From contig NZ_FQWZ01000002.1 in the NCBI RefSeq assembly GCF_900129825.1, positions 206,081 to 270,080 on the forward strand: a DNA stretch of 64,000 bases, read 5' to 3'. A program made the position numbers and the translations under genes. Origin of the DNA: Hydrocarboniphaga daqingensis (GTDB lineage: Bacteria > Pseudomonadota > Gammaproteobacteria > Nevskiales > Nevskiaceae). Position 1 is the stretch's first letter; every line of letters starts with the position of its first letter. Below are positions 26,350 through 35,660 of this stretch, piece after piece. Under the pieces are notes generated by a model. It did not search any database, was not told the DNA's origin, and saw only the letters and a program-made list of their open reading frames with translations.

Positions 26350-27123
26350 ATGCTCGAAGCGCTGTTGCTCGGCCTCATCGAAGGCCTGACCGAATTTCTG
26401 CCGATCTCCAGCACCGGGCACTTGCTGATCGCCGAACACTGGCTCGGCCGCCGCTCGGACCTGTTCAACATCGTCATCCAGGCCGGTGCGATTCTCGCGG
26501 TGACCCTGGTCTATCGTCACCGCCTGGTGGAGCTGGCGACCGGTTGGCGGGACCCGGTCGCCCGCGACTACAGCCTCAAGCTGGCCGCTTCGTTCGCGGT
26601 TACGGCGGTGCTGGGCCTGGTGGTCAAGAAGCTGGGTTACAAGCTGCCGGAAACGGTCACACCGGTGGCCTTGGCTTTGATTTTGGGTGGCGTTGCCATC
26701 CTGCTGATTGAATTGTGGGCCAAGCGTCAGGAAGTCGCGGTCGACGTCACCTGGAAGCTGGCCATCGCCGTCGGTGTCGCCCAAGTGCTGGCGGGCGTGT
26801 TTCCGGGTACGTCGCGCTCGGCGGCCGCGATCTTTGCGGCGATGCTACTGGGCCTGACCGACCGGCCCAAGGCCGCCGAGTTTGCGTTTTTGATCGGAAT
26901 CCCGACGATGTTCGCCGCCAGTGCGGTCGAGACCTTGAGCCTGGCCCGTGCCGGCGGTCTGGCCGACGAGCCCTGGGGCGAGTTGCTCGCCGCGACGCTG
27001 ATGTCGGCGCTGACCGGGTTCGTTTCGGTCAAATGGTTATTGCGGTATGTGGCGACCCATAATTTCAATGTTTTCGCCGGTTACCGCATCGCGCTGGGCG
27101 TTGTATTGCTCGCCTTTTTATGA
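26350..27123 (+). CDS. uppP: Undecaprenyl-diphosphatase UppP (BacA)
   Basis: 257 residues, highly hydrophobic with about eight membrane segments. Both signature regions are present: EGLTEFLPISSTGHLLIAEH near the N-terminus and PGTSRSAAAIFAAMLLGL near residue 155. It dephosphorylates undecaprenyl pyrophosphate to recycle the lipid carrier for peptidoglycan and other surface glycans, and confers bacitracin tolerance when abundant. The ATG at 26350 begins the conserved MLEALLLGLIEGLTEF segment. Confidence 0.97.
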   Translation: MLEALLLGLIEGLTEFLPISSTGHLLIAEHWLGRRSDLFNIVIQAGAILAVTLVYRHRLVELATGWRDPVARDYSLKLAASFAVTAVLGLVVKKLGYKLPETVTPVALALILGGVAILLIELWAKRQEVAVDVTWKLAIAVGVAQVLAGVFPGTSRSAAAIFAAMLLGLTDRPKAAEFAFLIGIPTMFAASAVETLSLARAGGLADEPWGELLAATLMSALTGFVSVKWLLRYVATHNFNVFAGYRIALGVVLLAFL

Positions 27124-27211
27124 CGCCAGCATCACGAGGTCGGATTCTTGCATCTTCCGACCCGTTTAATTCGTATTTCGCAGCAGAATTTTTGAATGGG
27201 AGCAGGGCAAC

Positions 27212-28477
27212 GTGGGCAAACATCAGGGACGCAAACAGATGGGTTTCGGGACGTGGCATCGGGCTGCAGTCGTCGCGGTCGCAGGACTGCCCATCGCGGC
27301 ATCGGCTGCCGACGGCACCTACCTGGGCTTGGTTGGCGGCGCCAACTTCCTGAAGGATCAGAACTTTACGATCATCTACCCGAACAACGACGGCCCGCTG
27401 CTCGGCGGCACTGCGATCGGCAAGGTGAATTTCGATACCGGTTGGGCGGGCGGGCTGGTCGTCGGCCACGCGTTTTCCAACGGCCTGCGTCCGGAACTGG
27501 AGCTGATGTACCGCAGTGACGACCTCAAGCGCATCCGGCTGGCCACGTTCGGCCTCAACGCCGTGCTGCAGCCTGACGGCGTCGATGCCACCGGCGTGCG
27601 CGGTAGCCAGGACGCGCAGACGGCGATGGCCAACCTGTGGTTCGACCTGTTCAAGAGCTCGCGCATCCGTCCGTACATCGGTGGCGGCATCGGCGCGCTG
27701 CGGGTCGAGTTCAACGATGCCGGCTATGACGGTCAGGCTTTCCGCAACGACAGCGACGTCAAGTTTGCCTACCAGGGCGGCGCCGGCATCGGCATCGACC
27801 TGAGCCCCAACTGGACGCTGTCGCTGGACTACCGTTACGTCGAAGCCCAGCGCAGCAAGCTGAACTTGGTCGACGACCAGCCGGAAACCCGCGTCAAGTT
27901 CCGCTATCGCGCCGACACCGCGCTGCTGACGCTGCGCTACGGCTTTGGCTCGACGCCCGCCCCGGCCGAACCGGCGCCGGAGCCCGCGCCGCCGGTCGAT
28001 GTCGTCGAAGCGCCGGTCGCCGAGCCGGCACCCGCGCCGGCGCCGGCCTGCGACGCACCCGCTGCCGGTCAGTCGTTCTCGCTCGACGGTTGCAAGGTCG
28101 GCGACAAGGTCGTGCTGCGCGGCGTGACCTTCGAGTTCGACAAGGCGCGGCTGACGCCGGATGCCCGCGTGCTGCTCGACATGGTCTCCGACGCCTTGCT
28201 GGCGCGTACCGACATTCAGGTCGAGCTCGCCGGTCATACCGATTCCAAGGGCTCGGACGCCTACAACCAGAAGCTGTCCGAGCGCCGCGCTCTGGCGGTC
28301 AAGGAGTATTTGGCCGGCCGCGGCGTCGAGGCCAGCCGGATGACCGCCGTTGGCTATGGTGAAACGCAGCCGGTGGCCGACAACGGCACCGACGAAGGCC
28401 GCGAGTACAACCGCCGCACCGAGCTGAAAGTCACCGCCAGCAGCGGCAACGTCGAGAGCGTGCAGGCGCGCCCCTGA
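27212..28477 (+). CDS. OmpA family outer-membrane protein
   Basis: 421 residues from a GTG at 27212 (GGGAGC upstream); the ATG at 27239 is an alternative start. A signal peptide (AVVAVAGLPIAASA) leads into an 8-strand-type beta-barrel (about 35-240, with YLGLVGGANF and DYRYVEAQR strands), then a Pro/Ala linker (about 245-280) and a C-terminal OmpA peptidoglycan-binding domain: VTFEFDKARLTPDARVLLD, HTDSKGSDAYNQKLSERRA and GYGETQPVADN...NRRTELKV. Two cysteines flank the linker, as in OmpA/OprF. It anchors the outer membrane to peptidoglycan. It converges with cca. Confidence 0.93.
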   Translation: MGKHQGRKQMGFGTWHRAAVVAVAGLPIAASAADGTYLGLVGGANFLKDQNFTIIYPNNDGPLLGGTAIGKVNFDTGWAGGLVVGHAFSNGLRPELELMYRSDDLKRIRLATFGLNAVLQPDGVDATGVRGSQDAQTAMANLWFDLFKSSRIRPYIGGGIGALRVEFNDAGYDGQAFRNDSDVKFAYQGGAGIGIDLSPNWTLSLDYRYVEAQRSKLNLVDDQPETRVKFRYRADTALLTLRYGFGSTPAPAEPAPEPAPPVDVVEAPVAEPAPAPAPACDAPAAGQSFSLDGCKVGDKVVLRGVTFEFDKARLTPDARVLLDMVSDALLARTDIQVELAGHTDSKGSDAYNQKLSERRALAVKEYLAGRGVEASRMTAVGYGETQPVADNGTDEGREYNRRTELKVTASSGNVESVQARP

Positions 28478-28516
28478 CGCAGCGCGATCGCCGCACTGGT
28501 CCGTGATGCCTCAGCG

Positions 28517-28534
28517 CGTCACGGGCCCGTGACG
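28517..28534. repeat. Perfect 18-base palindrome between convergent ompA-like gene and cca
   Basis: CGTCACGGG followed directly by its complement CCCGTGACG. A partial third copy (CCGTGA) begins at 28501. It sits between two convergent stops and could act as a rho-dependent pause or a protein site; no T-run follows on either strand. Confidence 0.45.
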
Positions 28535-28555
28535 GCTTCTCAACTTTGTTGACGC

Positions 28556-29803
28556 TCAGCGCGGCAGGCCATCGCCGCGCTGCTGCTTCCAGGCTTTGAG
28601 TTGCTGCACCCGCCGCACAGCGATCTGTTCACTGACCGCCGGCCCGCTGTAACCCTCGCGCATCACGTCGGCCGCCTGCACCCGCAGCGCTTCGGCACGC
28701 GCCTGACGCAGATAGTCCACCGGCGGATAGTCCGCCTGCTCCTTGCCGAGCCGACCGCGGGCATCGCACAGGCAGGCTTGCAGCGCCTGCTCGAAAAACT
28801 CGCCGCCTTTCTTGAACGCCTGCAGCCGCTCCAGCAGCGCGAACAGGGTGTCGGCACGCAGTTCGAGCGCGCGGTGCACATTCAAGTGGTCGCGCGTGAC
28901 CGCCAGCGCCAGGTCGCGGCAGGGATTGGGCACGCGCAGCCGTTCGCAGAACTGCGCCACCAGCGGCACGCCGCGCTCCTCGTGCATCACATGGCGCGGC
29001 CACTGTGTCGGTGGCGTCGCCGCCTTGCCCAAGTCGTGCAGCAGCGCGGCGACCCGCACCGTCAGCGGCTGATCCGACACGGACGCGACGTCGACGCACA
29101 TCAGCACATGGCGCAGCGAATCGACTTCGGGATGGTAGTCGGCTCGCTGCGGCACACCGCGCAAGGCCGCCAGCTCGGGCATCACGCGGGCCAGCGCGCC
29201 GCAGGCCTCCAGGTCTTCGAAGTAGACGCTGGGGCGCTCGGATTCCATCAGCGCCCGTTCGGTTTCCTTCCAGACGCGCTCGGCCACCAAGTGGTCGGCT
29301 TCGCCGTCGGCGACCATCGCGCGCATCAAGTCCATCGTTTCGTCGGCGATGCTGAAGCCGCGCGGTGCGTAGCGGGCGTGGAAGCGCGCCAGCCGCAGGA
29401 TGCGGACCGGGTCTTCGGCGAACGAGTCCGACACATGGCGCAGCACGCGGTCGGCGAGATCCGCGCGACCGCCATACGGGTCGATGATCGCGCCATCGTC
29501 GTCCTGCGCCATCGCGTTGACGGTCAGATCGCGGCGGCGCAGGTCCTCTTCGAGCGTCACTTCAGGCGAGGCATCCATGACGAAGCCGCGATAGCCGCGC
29601 CCGCTTTTGCGCTCCGTGCGCGCCAGCGCCGTCTCCTCGCGCGTCTGCGGGTCGAGAAACACCGGAAAGTCGCGACCGACCGGCCGATAGCCGGCCGCCA
29701 GCATCTGCTCGGGCGTGGCGCCGACGACGACCCAGTCGCGCTCGGTGACCGGGCGCCCAAGCAGCGCGTCGCGCACCGCGCCACCGACCAGGTAGCGCTT
29801 CAT
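28556..29803 (-). CDS. cca: Multifunctional CCA tRNA nucleotidyltransferase (with HD domain)
   Basis: 415 residues, the length of the gammaproteobacterial bifunctional enzyme. The N-terminal class II nucleotidyltransferase shows YLVGGAVRDALLG, TERDWVVVGA and RRDLTVNAMA; the HD domain shows LLHDLGKAATPP near residue 255. It adds or repairs the CCA end of tRNAs, and the HD domain gives phosphatase/phosphodiesterase activity. Its start overlaps the slt stop (ATGA), so the two are probably coupled. Confidence 0.97.
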   Translation of the reverse strand: MKRYLVGGAVRDALLGRPVTERDWVVVGATPEQMLAAGYRPVGRDFPVFLDPQTREETALARTERKSGRGYRGFVMDASPEVTLEEDLRRRDLTVNAMAQDDDGAIIDPYGGRADLADRVLRHVSDSFAEDPVRILRLARFHARYAPRGFSIADETMDLMRAMVADGEADHLVAERVWKETERALMESERPSVYFEDLEACGALARVMPELAALRGVPQRADYHPEVDSLRHVLMCVDVASVSDQPLTVRVAALLHDLGKAATPPTQWPRHVMHEERGVPLVAQFCERLRVPNPCRDLALAVTRDHLNVHRALELRADTLFALLERLQAFKKGGEFFEQALQACLCDARGRLGKEQADYPPVDYLRQARAEALRVQAADVMREGYSGPAVSEQIAVRRVQQLKAWKQQRGDGLPR

Positions 29804-31845
29804 CGCGCGTCAGCGCCGCTGGCGACCGCGGCCGGAGTGATCGGCTTGAGCAGCGCGCCGGCGCGCTGAGGCTGGCCGTCGCCGCGCCAGCCGAACACGA
29901 CGCTGTGCCAAATCACCCGCTGGATGTAACTGCGCGTTTCGTTGTACGGCACGTTCTCGATCCAGACGTCGGCGTCGAGCGCCGCGGCGCTCGGTTGCCA
30001 GCGCGCGACCGGCTTGGGCCCTGCGTTGTAGGCGCCGAGCACGAGCACGAAGCGTTGGTCGTAGCGCTGCAGCAGTTCGCGCAGATGCAAGGCGCCAAGC
30101 CGCGTATTGATCGACGGATCGAACAAATCGTCGGCGCCCGGCAGTGGCTGCTGCTGGCGACGCGCGGTGTCGCGCGCGGTGCCCAGCAGCATCTGCAGCA
30201 GGCCCAGCGCGTCGGCACGCGAACGCGCGCGCGGGTCGTACAGGCTTTCCTGGCGCATCACCGCGTAGATCCAGTTCGACGGCACGCCGCTGAGCCGTGC
30301 GGCGGCGTCCACGTCTCGTTCGAACGGCCGCGGGTACAGCAGCTCGAAATCGTCGAATACCTGCGCCTTGCTGGCAGCGGTCACCGTTTGCGCCTGCGCC
30401 CCCCAAGTCTGCGCCAGCCGCGCTGCCTGGATCAGCTCGTCACGGCTCAGCGACTTGAGCTCCTCGCCCCATTCCAGGCTCGACCATGCGTTGCGCCCGG
30501 CGCGCCACAGCTCGCGCGCGCGCTGCATGCCGGGACGTGACGCCAGTTGTTGCTGCAGCGTCGCGTCGCGCGCCGCGGCGATCGGCGTCGGCGCATACGG
30601 CTGGCCGAGCTGGTGTGCGGCCAGCACCGAGTAGAAGCCGTTCTCTGCGGCCAGCGCCTGGTACAACGAGCGCGACAAGGCGTTGCCGGCGTCCTGGCGC
30701 GCTTCGGCGCGCGCACGCCAGTAGCGCCAGCGCGGCTGCTCGGCCAGTGCCGGCGGCATCGCCGCCAGCCAGCGCTGCGCCAGCGTCCAGTCACCGGCCC
30801 ACAGCGCAGCGCGAACCCGCCACTCGTGCGCGCGCTCGTCGACGACTGCTTCGTCGACTTGCTTGAACGCGGCCACCGTGATCGGCAGCCGGCTCCAAGC
30901 GGCGCCAAGCGCGACTTCGCGGCGCAGTTCGCCGGGCGTTGCCGGCGAAGCCAACGGGCACGGCGTGCCGCAAGCGGCGACCAGACGATCCAGACGGGTG
31001 GCGGTGCCCGCCGGGTCGCGGCGGCCCAGCTTGCTGATCACGGCGGCCAGCGCCTCGGGCGCCTGCGCCGCCAGCGCTGCAGGACCGGCAGCAGTCAGCG
31101 CGTCCAGTTCGCGTTCCGGGTTGCGCAGCAAGGCGGCCCAGGCGCGCAGCGTCGGCGCGGCGTCGGCGGGCACGCTGCGCAGCAGGAACTCGGCCAGGTC
31201 GGCGTTGCCGGCTTCAAGAGCCAGCCGCGCCCGTTGCTGATTCAGCGTCGGCGTCAGCCAGCCACGGGTGCGTGCTTGGTCGAACGCCGCGACGCAGGCA
31301 TCGGGTAGCTGCGCGCCGGTCATCCACACATCGAGCACGGCCTTGCGTAGCGGCTCGTCCGGCGTGCCGGCGGCCTGGGTTGCGAACAAGGCATTGAGCC
31401 GTTCGCAGCGCAGCCCCGCATCGGCGCGCGGTTCGCTGTAGTGCTGCAGGAACAGCGCGCTGCTGCGCCGTCGCGCCAGATCGCGCAGCCAGTCGCGTCG
31501 CAGATCGCGCGCCGACGGCGCATCGCCGTCGCGCAGCAGCAGGGCGGCGATCGCCGCGTCATCGGCCGGCAGACCGAAGCGCAGTGGCGCCCGAAGACGC
31601 TGGGCCTCCAGGTAGGGGTACAACACGTACTGTCGCAGCGCCTCGGACGCGACGCCGGTGGCGCTGCCGGCTTGCGGCGACGGCATCGCGTCGAGCGCGT
31701 CGATCTGCTGCATGAACTCGGCACGCACGGCCGCGTCGCGATCGTCCTGCGCGAGCGCCGGCATCGACGCCAGCAACCAGCCGAGCGACAGCCCGAGCAC
31801 GCGGGCGATCGGGGACAATTTGGGGTGCACCCGCTTGGTGTTCAT
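29800..31845 (-). CDS. slt: Soluble lytic murein transglycosylase (Slt family)
   Basis: 681 residues from the ATG at 31845, which begins a clean signal peptide (VLGLSLGWLLASMPALAQ); longer frames are upstream non-coding sequence. The N-terminal two thirds is the alpha-helical superhelix of Slt70; the C-terminal SLT domain has catalytic Glu533 in AVMRQESLYDP and GAYNAGPKPV. The usual LMQxMPGTA motif reads GLLQMLLGTA, lacking the proline. It cleaves peptidoglycan glycan strands in the periplasm with formation of anhydro-muropeptides. Coupled with cca by a 4-base overlap. Confidence 0.92.
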   Translation of the reverse strand: MNTKRVHPKLSPIARVLGLSLGWLLASMPALAQDDRDAAVRAEFMQQIDALDAMPSPQAGSATGVASEALRQYVLYPYLEAQRLRAPLRFGLPADDAAIAALLLRDGDAPSARDLRRDWLRDLARRRSSALFLQHYSEPRADAGLRCERLNALFATQAAGTPDEPLRKAVLDVWMTGAQLPDACVAAFDQARTRGWLTPTLNQQRARLALEAGNADLAEFLLRSVPADAAPTLRAWAALLRNPERELDALTAAGPAALAAQAPEALAAVISKLGRRDPAGTATRLDRLVAACGTPCPLASPATPGELRREVALGAAWSRLPITVAAFKQVDEAVVDERAHEWRVRAALWAGDWTLAQRWLAAMPPALAEQPRWRYWRARAEARQDAGNALSRSLYQALAAENGFYSVLAAHQLGQPYAPTPIAAARDATLQQQLASRPGMQRARELWRAGRNAWSSLEWGEELKSLSRDELIQAARLAQTWGAQAQTVTAASKAQVFDDFELLYPRPFERDVDAAARLSGVPSNWIYAVMRQESLYDPRARSRADALGLLQMLLGTARDTARRQQQPLPGADDLFDPSINTRLGALHLRELLQRYDQRFVLVLGAYNAGPKPVARWQPSAAALDADVWIENVPYNETRSYIQRVIWHSVVFGWRGDGQPQRAGALLKPITPAAVASGADAR

Positions 31846-31976
31846 CGGCCGCATTCTAGGCCCTGTCGACGACGCGCTGGCCGGCTGGACAAAGTATCCC
31901 GGTCGACGCACGTTCGACCAAGCCGCTGCTACCATCGGGCTCACAGGTTCGAAACTGCCGGACCATAAAGGGATCC

Positions 31977-33311
31977 ATGCTCAGCTTGCGGCGCCACGCC
32001 TTGGTCGGATCAGGACTGGTGGTACTGGTTTCAGCCTGCGCCTCCGGCGGTGGCCGCGTTGACGCTCTGCCGTCCTATGCCGACATCCCGGCGCCCACCG
32101 AAGCGGTCGTCGGCGGCGGACCGCGCTTCTCGATCTACGACACCGGCGCGCCGCCGCGTCCGGCTTTCGAGTCGGAGCTGATTCCGCCGCCGAACGTGAT
32201 CGGCACGCCCGCCTACAAGCCGTCGACGCGCGCCGAAGACGAACAGCGCGCCACGGCCGAACGGCTGTCGCAGTGGCAGCGCAGCGGCGCCGGTCTAAGC
32301 TCGATGACGACCACCGGCGCGATCACCAGCGGCGTGCAGCCGGCGCTGATCCCGACCACGGTCGTGTCCGGCGACGCCGGCTATGCCGGCACCGATTACT
32401 ACGCGGGTGTCCGCAACATCAGCGCGTCGGCCAGCATCCCGCCGATGCCGCAGTCGGCGCGACCCGGCGAGTGCTTCGCCCTGGTGCGCACGCCGGAGCA
32501 GTACCGCACGCAGCAGCGCCAGTACCTGGCCCGGCCCGGCTATGACGCGATGCAGATCACGCCAGCGCGTTACCAGACGGTGACGCAGGACTACATCGCG
32601 CAGGAAAGCTACGAGCGTCTGGAAGTCATCCCGGCGACATTCAAGACCGTGACCGAGCAGGTCGAGGTATCGCCGCCGACGGTGCGCTATCTGGCGACCG
32701 AGCCGGTCTATGAAACCGTCACCGAGCGCGTGCTCGAAAAGCCGGCCACCCAGGTCTGGAAGCGCGGTCGCGGGCCGATCCAGCGCGTCGACAATGCCAC
32801 CGGCGAGATTCTGTGCCTGGTCGAAGAGCCGGCCGTGTACCGGACCGTGACGCGCAAGGTGCTCAAGCAGCAGCCCGAGATGCGTCAGGTGCAGGTGCCG
32901 GGCGAATACCGGACCGTGACGCGCCGCGTAATCGACCAGCCGGCCCAGGTGCGGCGCGTGATGGTGCCCGAGCAGCGCGGCGCGATGCCGGTACAGAAGC
33001 TGGTCGCGCCCGCCGGCTATCAAACAGTGCGCGTGCCCGATCAGATGGCCACGTACACGACGCGCGAACTGGCCGTGCCGGCGACGCTGGAATGGCGGCC
33101 GGTGCTGTGTGAAACCAACATCAACGAGCGCACCGTGCGCCGCGTGCAGGACGCGCTGCGCCGCGAAGGCTACGACCCCGGCCCGAGCGATGGCCGTGCT
33201 GGTCCGCGAACGCTCGATGCACTCAATGCCTACCAGCGTGCACGCGGCTTGCCCGAAGATCGCTACTTGAACCTGCAGACGCTGCAGACGCTGGGCGTCG
33301 GCATCAGCTGA
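31977..33311 (+). CDS. Lipoprotein with repeated YxTVT-type units and C-terminal peptidoglycan-binding domain
   Basis: 444 residues. The signal peptide ends at lipobox VSAC (Cys21). From about residue 165 to 385 there is a chain of imperfect 20-25-residue repeats, with units such as ARYQTVTQDYI, ATFKTVTEQVEV, PVYETVTERVLEKPA, AVYRTVTRKVL and GEYRTVTRRVID; the repeat block opens with GECFALVRTPEQY, a pattern seen in OmpA-type and PG-binding envelope lipoproteins. The C-terminal 60 residues (RRVQDALRREGYDPGPSDG...RTLDALNAYQ) form a PG_binding_1-like domain. It is probably an outer-membrane lipoprotein that contacts peptidoglycan; the role of the repeats is unknown. Confidence 0.8.
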   Translation: MLSLRRHALVGSGLVVLVSACASGGGRVDALPSYADIPAPTEAVVGGGPRFSIYDTGAPPRPAFESELIPPPNVIGTPAYKPSTRAEDEQRATAERLSQWQRSGAGLSSMTTTGAITSGVQPALIPTTVVSGDAGYAGTDYYAGVRNISASASIPPMPQSARPGECFALVRTPEQYRTQQRQYLARPGYDAMQITPARYQTVTQDYIAQESYERLEVIPATFKTVTEQVEVSPPTVRYLATEPVYETVTERVLEKPATQVWKRGRGPIQRVDNATGEILCLVEEPAVYRTVTRKVLKQQPEMRQVQVPGEYRTVTRRVIDQPAQVRRVMVPEQRGAMPVQKLVAPAGYQTVRVPDQMATYTTRELAVPATLEWRPVLCETNINERTVRRVQDALRREGYDPGPSDGRAGPRTLDALNAYQRARGLPEDRYLNLQTLQTLGVGIS

Positions 33312-33332
33312 GCGCGCCGTTGCGTGGCGCCG

Positions 33333-33761
33333 CTAGTCGGCGTCGTCGAAACGCTCGCGCAGTTCTTCGACGCGCGCGCGGTTGACGCCGAAATCCGACA
33401 ACCCGATCCGCGCCGCCGAGCGCACATGGATCACCGATTCCTCGGGCGCCAGCACGAACTCCACGTCGTGGACCATGCCCAGCAGCGCCGTCTCGAACTC
33501 GGCATGGAGGTAGTGGGGCGTCTGCGTCACCAGCGTGCAGCGCGGCGTGGCCAGCAACACGGCGAGCAGTCGCGTCATCGCATCGCCGCCGCTGCCGGCG
33601 TACTTCAACGGATGGATGTGCTTGGGCCCCAGCTCGCCGGGCACGTCGGCCTGTTGCTGACTGCAGACGCAGTTGGCGCGATCGTCCGGGCAGGGTGCGA
33701 GGCGACCGTCGTGCAGCCCGAGCGTGGCCGGGCGTTTCAAGTGAATCTTCAGCAGGCTCAT
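33333..33761 (-). CDS. DUF1499 family protein
   Basis: 142 residues. It has the DUF1499 features: an N-terminal NCVCSQ segment, HIHPLKY, VTQTPHYLHAEFETALLGMVHDVEFVL and the C-terminal IHVRSAARIGLSDFGVNRARVEELR. No signal peptide is evident. The function of the family is unknown. It lies 25 bases downstream of oxyR on the same strand and may be co-transcribed with it. Confidence 0.85.
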   Translation of the reverse strand: MSLLKIHLKRPATLGLHDGRLAPCPDDRANCVCSQQQADVPGELGPKHIHPLKYAGSGGDAMTRLLAVLLATPRCTLVTQTPHYLHAEFETALLGMVHDVEFVLAPEESVIHVRSAARIGLSDFGVNRARVEELRERFDDAD

Positions 33762-33786
33762 GTGCGCCTCGGCTCGGGTCGGCGAC

Positions 33787-34725
33787 TCAATGTTCCTGCC
33801 GCGTTTCGTCCGGCAGCATCGTCACGCCGCGCAGCGGGCAGGCGAGGATGGCATCGCGCAAGGCGGCGATCGCCGCCAGGCGGGGATAGGTTTTGCGCCA
33901 GACCAGCGCGATACGCCGCGTCGGCGCGCGCGGGGCGAACGGCTTGGCCACGATTAAGCCGGCCTCATCGCCGCGGTTCTCGACCGAGGAACGCGGCAGC
34001 ACGGTGATGCCCAGGCCGCCGGCGACCATGTGCCGGATCGTCTCCAGCGAGCTGCCGGTCTGCGGCCGCGGGCCGTCGCCGTCGGGTTCGACGCACTTGG
34101 GGCAGGCCTGCACCACTTGTTCGCGGAAGCAGTGGCCGGGGCCGAGCAGAAGCAGCTGTTCTTCGGCCAAGCGCCGCGCCGGAATCTCGGTTTCGTCCTT
34201 CCAGCGGTGGTCCTGCGGCATCAGCACGACGAAGTCCTCGTCGTACAGCGGCCAGGCCGACAAGCCTTGCAGATCAACCGGCAAGGCCACCGCGATCACG
34301 TCCAGCTCGTTGTCGCGCAGCTGTTCGAGCAATTTGGCGGTGAAGTTTTCCTCGATCATCAGCGGCATTTGCGGCGCGCTCTGCCGGATCACCGGGATCA
34401 GCTGCGGCAGCAGGTACGGGCCGACCGTGTAGATCGCGCCGAAGCGCAGCGGCCCGGCCAGCTCGTCGCGGCCTTCGCGCGCCAAATCGTCGATCAGCTT
34501 GGCTTCGGCCAGCACGCGGCGCGCCTGGGTGATCACGCGCTCGCCGACCGGCGTCGGCCGCGCTTCGCCGCGATTGCGCTCGAACAGCAGCACGCCCAGC
34601 TCGTCTTCGAGCTTCTTGACCGCCACCGACAGCGTCGGCTGCGACACGAACGAACGCTCGGCCGCGCGGCCGAAGTGCCGCTCCTTGTCCAGATTGACCA
34701 GATACCGCAGCTCGGTCAGCGTCAT
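33787..34725 (-). CDS. oxyR: LysR-type regulator OxyR
   Basis: 312 residues. The N-terminal winged helix is TLTELRYLVNLDKERHFGRAAERSFVSQPTLS; the effector domain carries GPGHCFREQVVQACP with Cys199 and Cys208 at exactly the positions of the redox cysteines in E. coli OxyR, plus another at 211. This identifies a peroxide-sensing activator that forms the 199-208 disulfide. It lies 7 bases after hemF, so a haem synthesis gene and the peroxide regulator may share a transcript. Confidence 0.93.
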   Translation of the reverse strand: MTLTELRYLVNLDKERHFGRAAERSFVSQPTLSVAVKKLEDELGVLLFERNRGEARPTPVGERVITQARRVLAEAKLIDDLAREGRDELAGPLRFGAIYTVGPYLLPQLIPVIRQSAPQMPLMIEENFTAKLLEQLRDNELDVIAVALPVDLQGLSAWPLYDEDFVVLMPQDHRWKDETEIPARRLAEEQLLLLGPGHCFREQVVQACPKCVEPDGDGPRPQTGSSLETIRHMVAGGLGITVLPRSSVENRGDEAGLIVAKPFAPRAPTRRIALVWRKTYPRLAAIAALRDAILACPLRGVTMLPDETRQEH

Positions 34726-34732
34726 CAGCGCC

Positions 34733-35644
34733 TCAGCTTGAGAGCCAGTCGCGGGGTTTGAGGTAGTGCGCCAGTGCCGCCTCGGCGCTGCCGGGTTCGG
34801 GCTGGGCGTCGTACTGCCAGCGCGCCAGCGGCGGCATCGACATCAGGATCGATTCGGTACGGCCGCCGGACTGCAGGCCGAACAGCGTGCCGCGGTCGAA
34901 CACCAGATTGAATTCGACATAGCGCCCGCGCCGCATCAGCTGCCACTGGCGTTCGCGCTCACCATACGGCGTGTCGCGGCGCTGCGCGACGATCGCCCGA
35001 TACGCCGGCAGAAACGCATCGCCGACGCTGCGCATCAAGCCGAAGCTGGCGTCGAAGCCGCCTTCGCTCCAGTCGTCGTAGAACAAGCCGCCGACGCCGC
35101 GCGTTTCGCCGCGATGCTTCAGATAGAAATACTCGTCGCACTGCTGCTTGAGCCGTCGATAGACGTCGGCGCCGAACGGCGCGCAAGCCTGCTGCGCTGC
35201 GCGGTGCCAGGCGATCACGTCGGGTTCGAACACGTAGTACGGCGTCAGATCGAAGCCGCCGCCGAACCACCACACCGGCGCCTCGCCGGGCTTTTCCGCC
35301 AGGAACATCCGCACGTTCAAGTGCACGGTCGGCACGAACGGGTTGCGCGGGTGCAGCACCAGCGACACGCCCATCGCGCGAAACGAGCGGCCGGCCAGCT
35401 CGGGTCGTTGCGCGCTGGCCGACGGTGGCAGCCGGTCGCCCGACACCAGCGAAAAGCCGACGCCAGCGCGCTCGAACAGCGCGCCGTCTTCGAGGATGCG
35501 CGTGACGCCGTCGCCGCGCAGCGGCGCATCGTCTGGCTTGCGCCAGGCGTCGCGGGCAAAGGCCTGCCCGTCATCCTCGCTCAGGCCGGCGCAGATGCGG
35601 TCCTGCAGATCACGCAGATAGGCCTCGACGGCGGCGGCGTTCAT
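34733..35644 (-). CDS. hemF: Oxygen-dependent coproporphyrinogen III oxidase
   Basis: 303 residues, the family length. Conserved stretches include [47 protein letters not shown] and [29 protein letters not shown]. It oxidatively decarboxylates coproporphyrinogen III to protoporphyrinogen IX in the cytoplasm. It sits between tsaC (16 bases upstream) and oxyR. Confidence 0.98.
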   Translation of the reverse strand: MNAAAVEAYLRDLQDRICAGLSEDDGQAFARDAWRKPDDAPLRGDGVTRILEDGALFERAGVGFSLVSGDRLPPSASAQRPELAGRSFRAMGVSLVLHPRNPFVPTVHLNVRMFLAEKPGEAPVWWFGGGFDLTPYYVFEPDVIAWHRAAQQACAPFGADVYRRLKQQCDEYFYLKHRGETRGVGGLFYDDWSEGGFDASFGLMRSVGDAFLPAYRAIVAQRRDTPYGERERQWQLMRRGRYVEFNLVFDRGTLFGLQSGGRTESILMSMPPLARWQYDAQPEPGSAEAALAHYLKPRDWLSS

Positions 35645-35660
35645 CGCGGACGCAGCTCCC

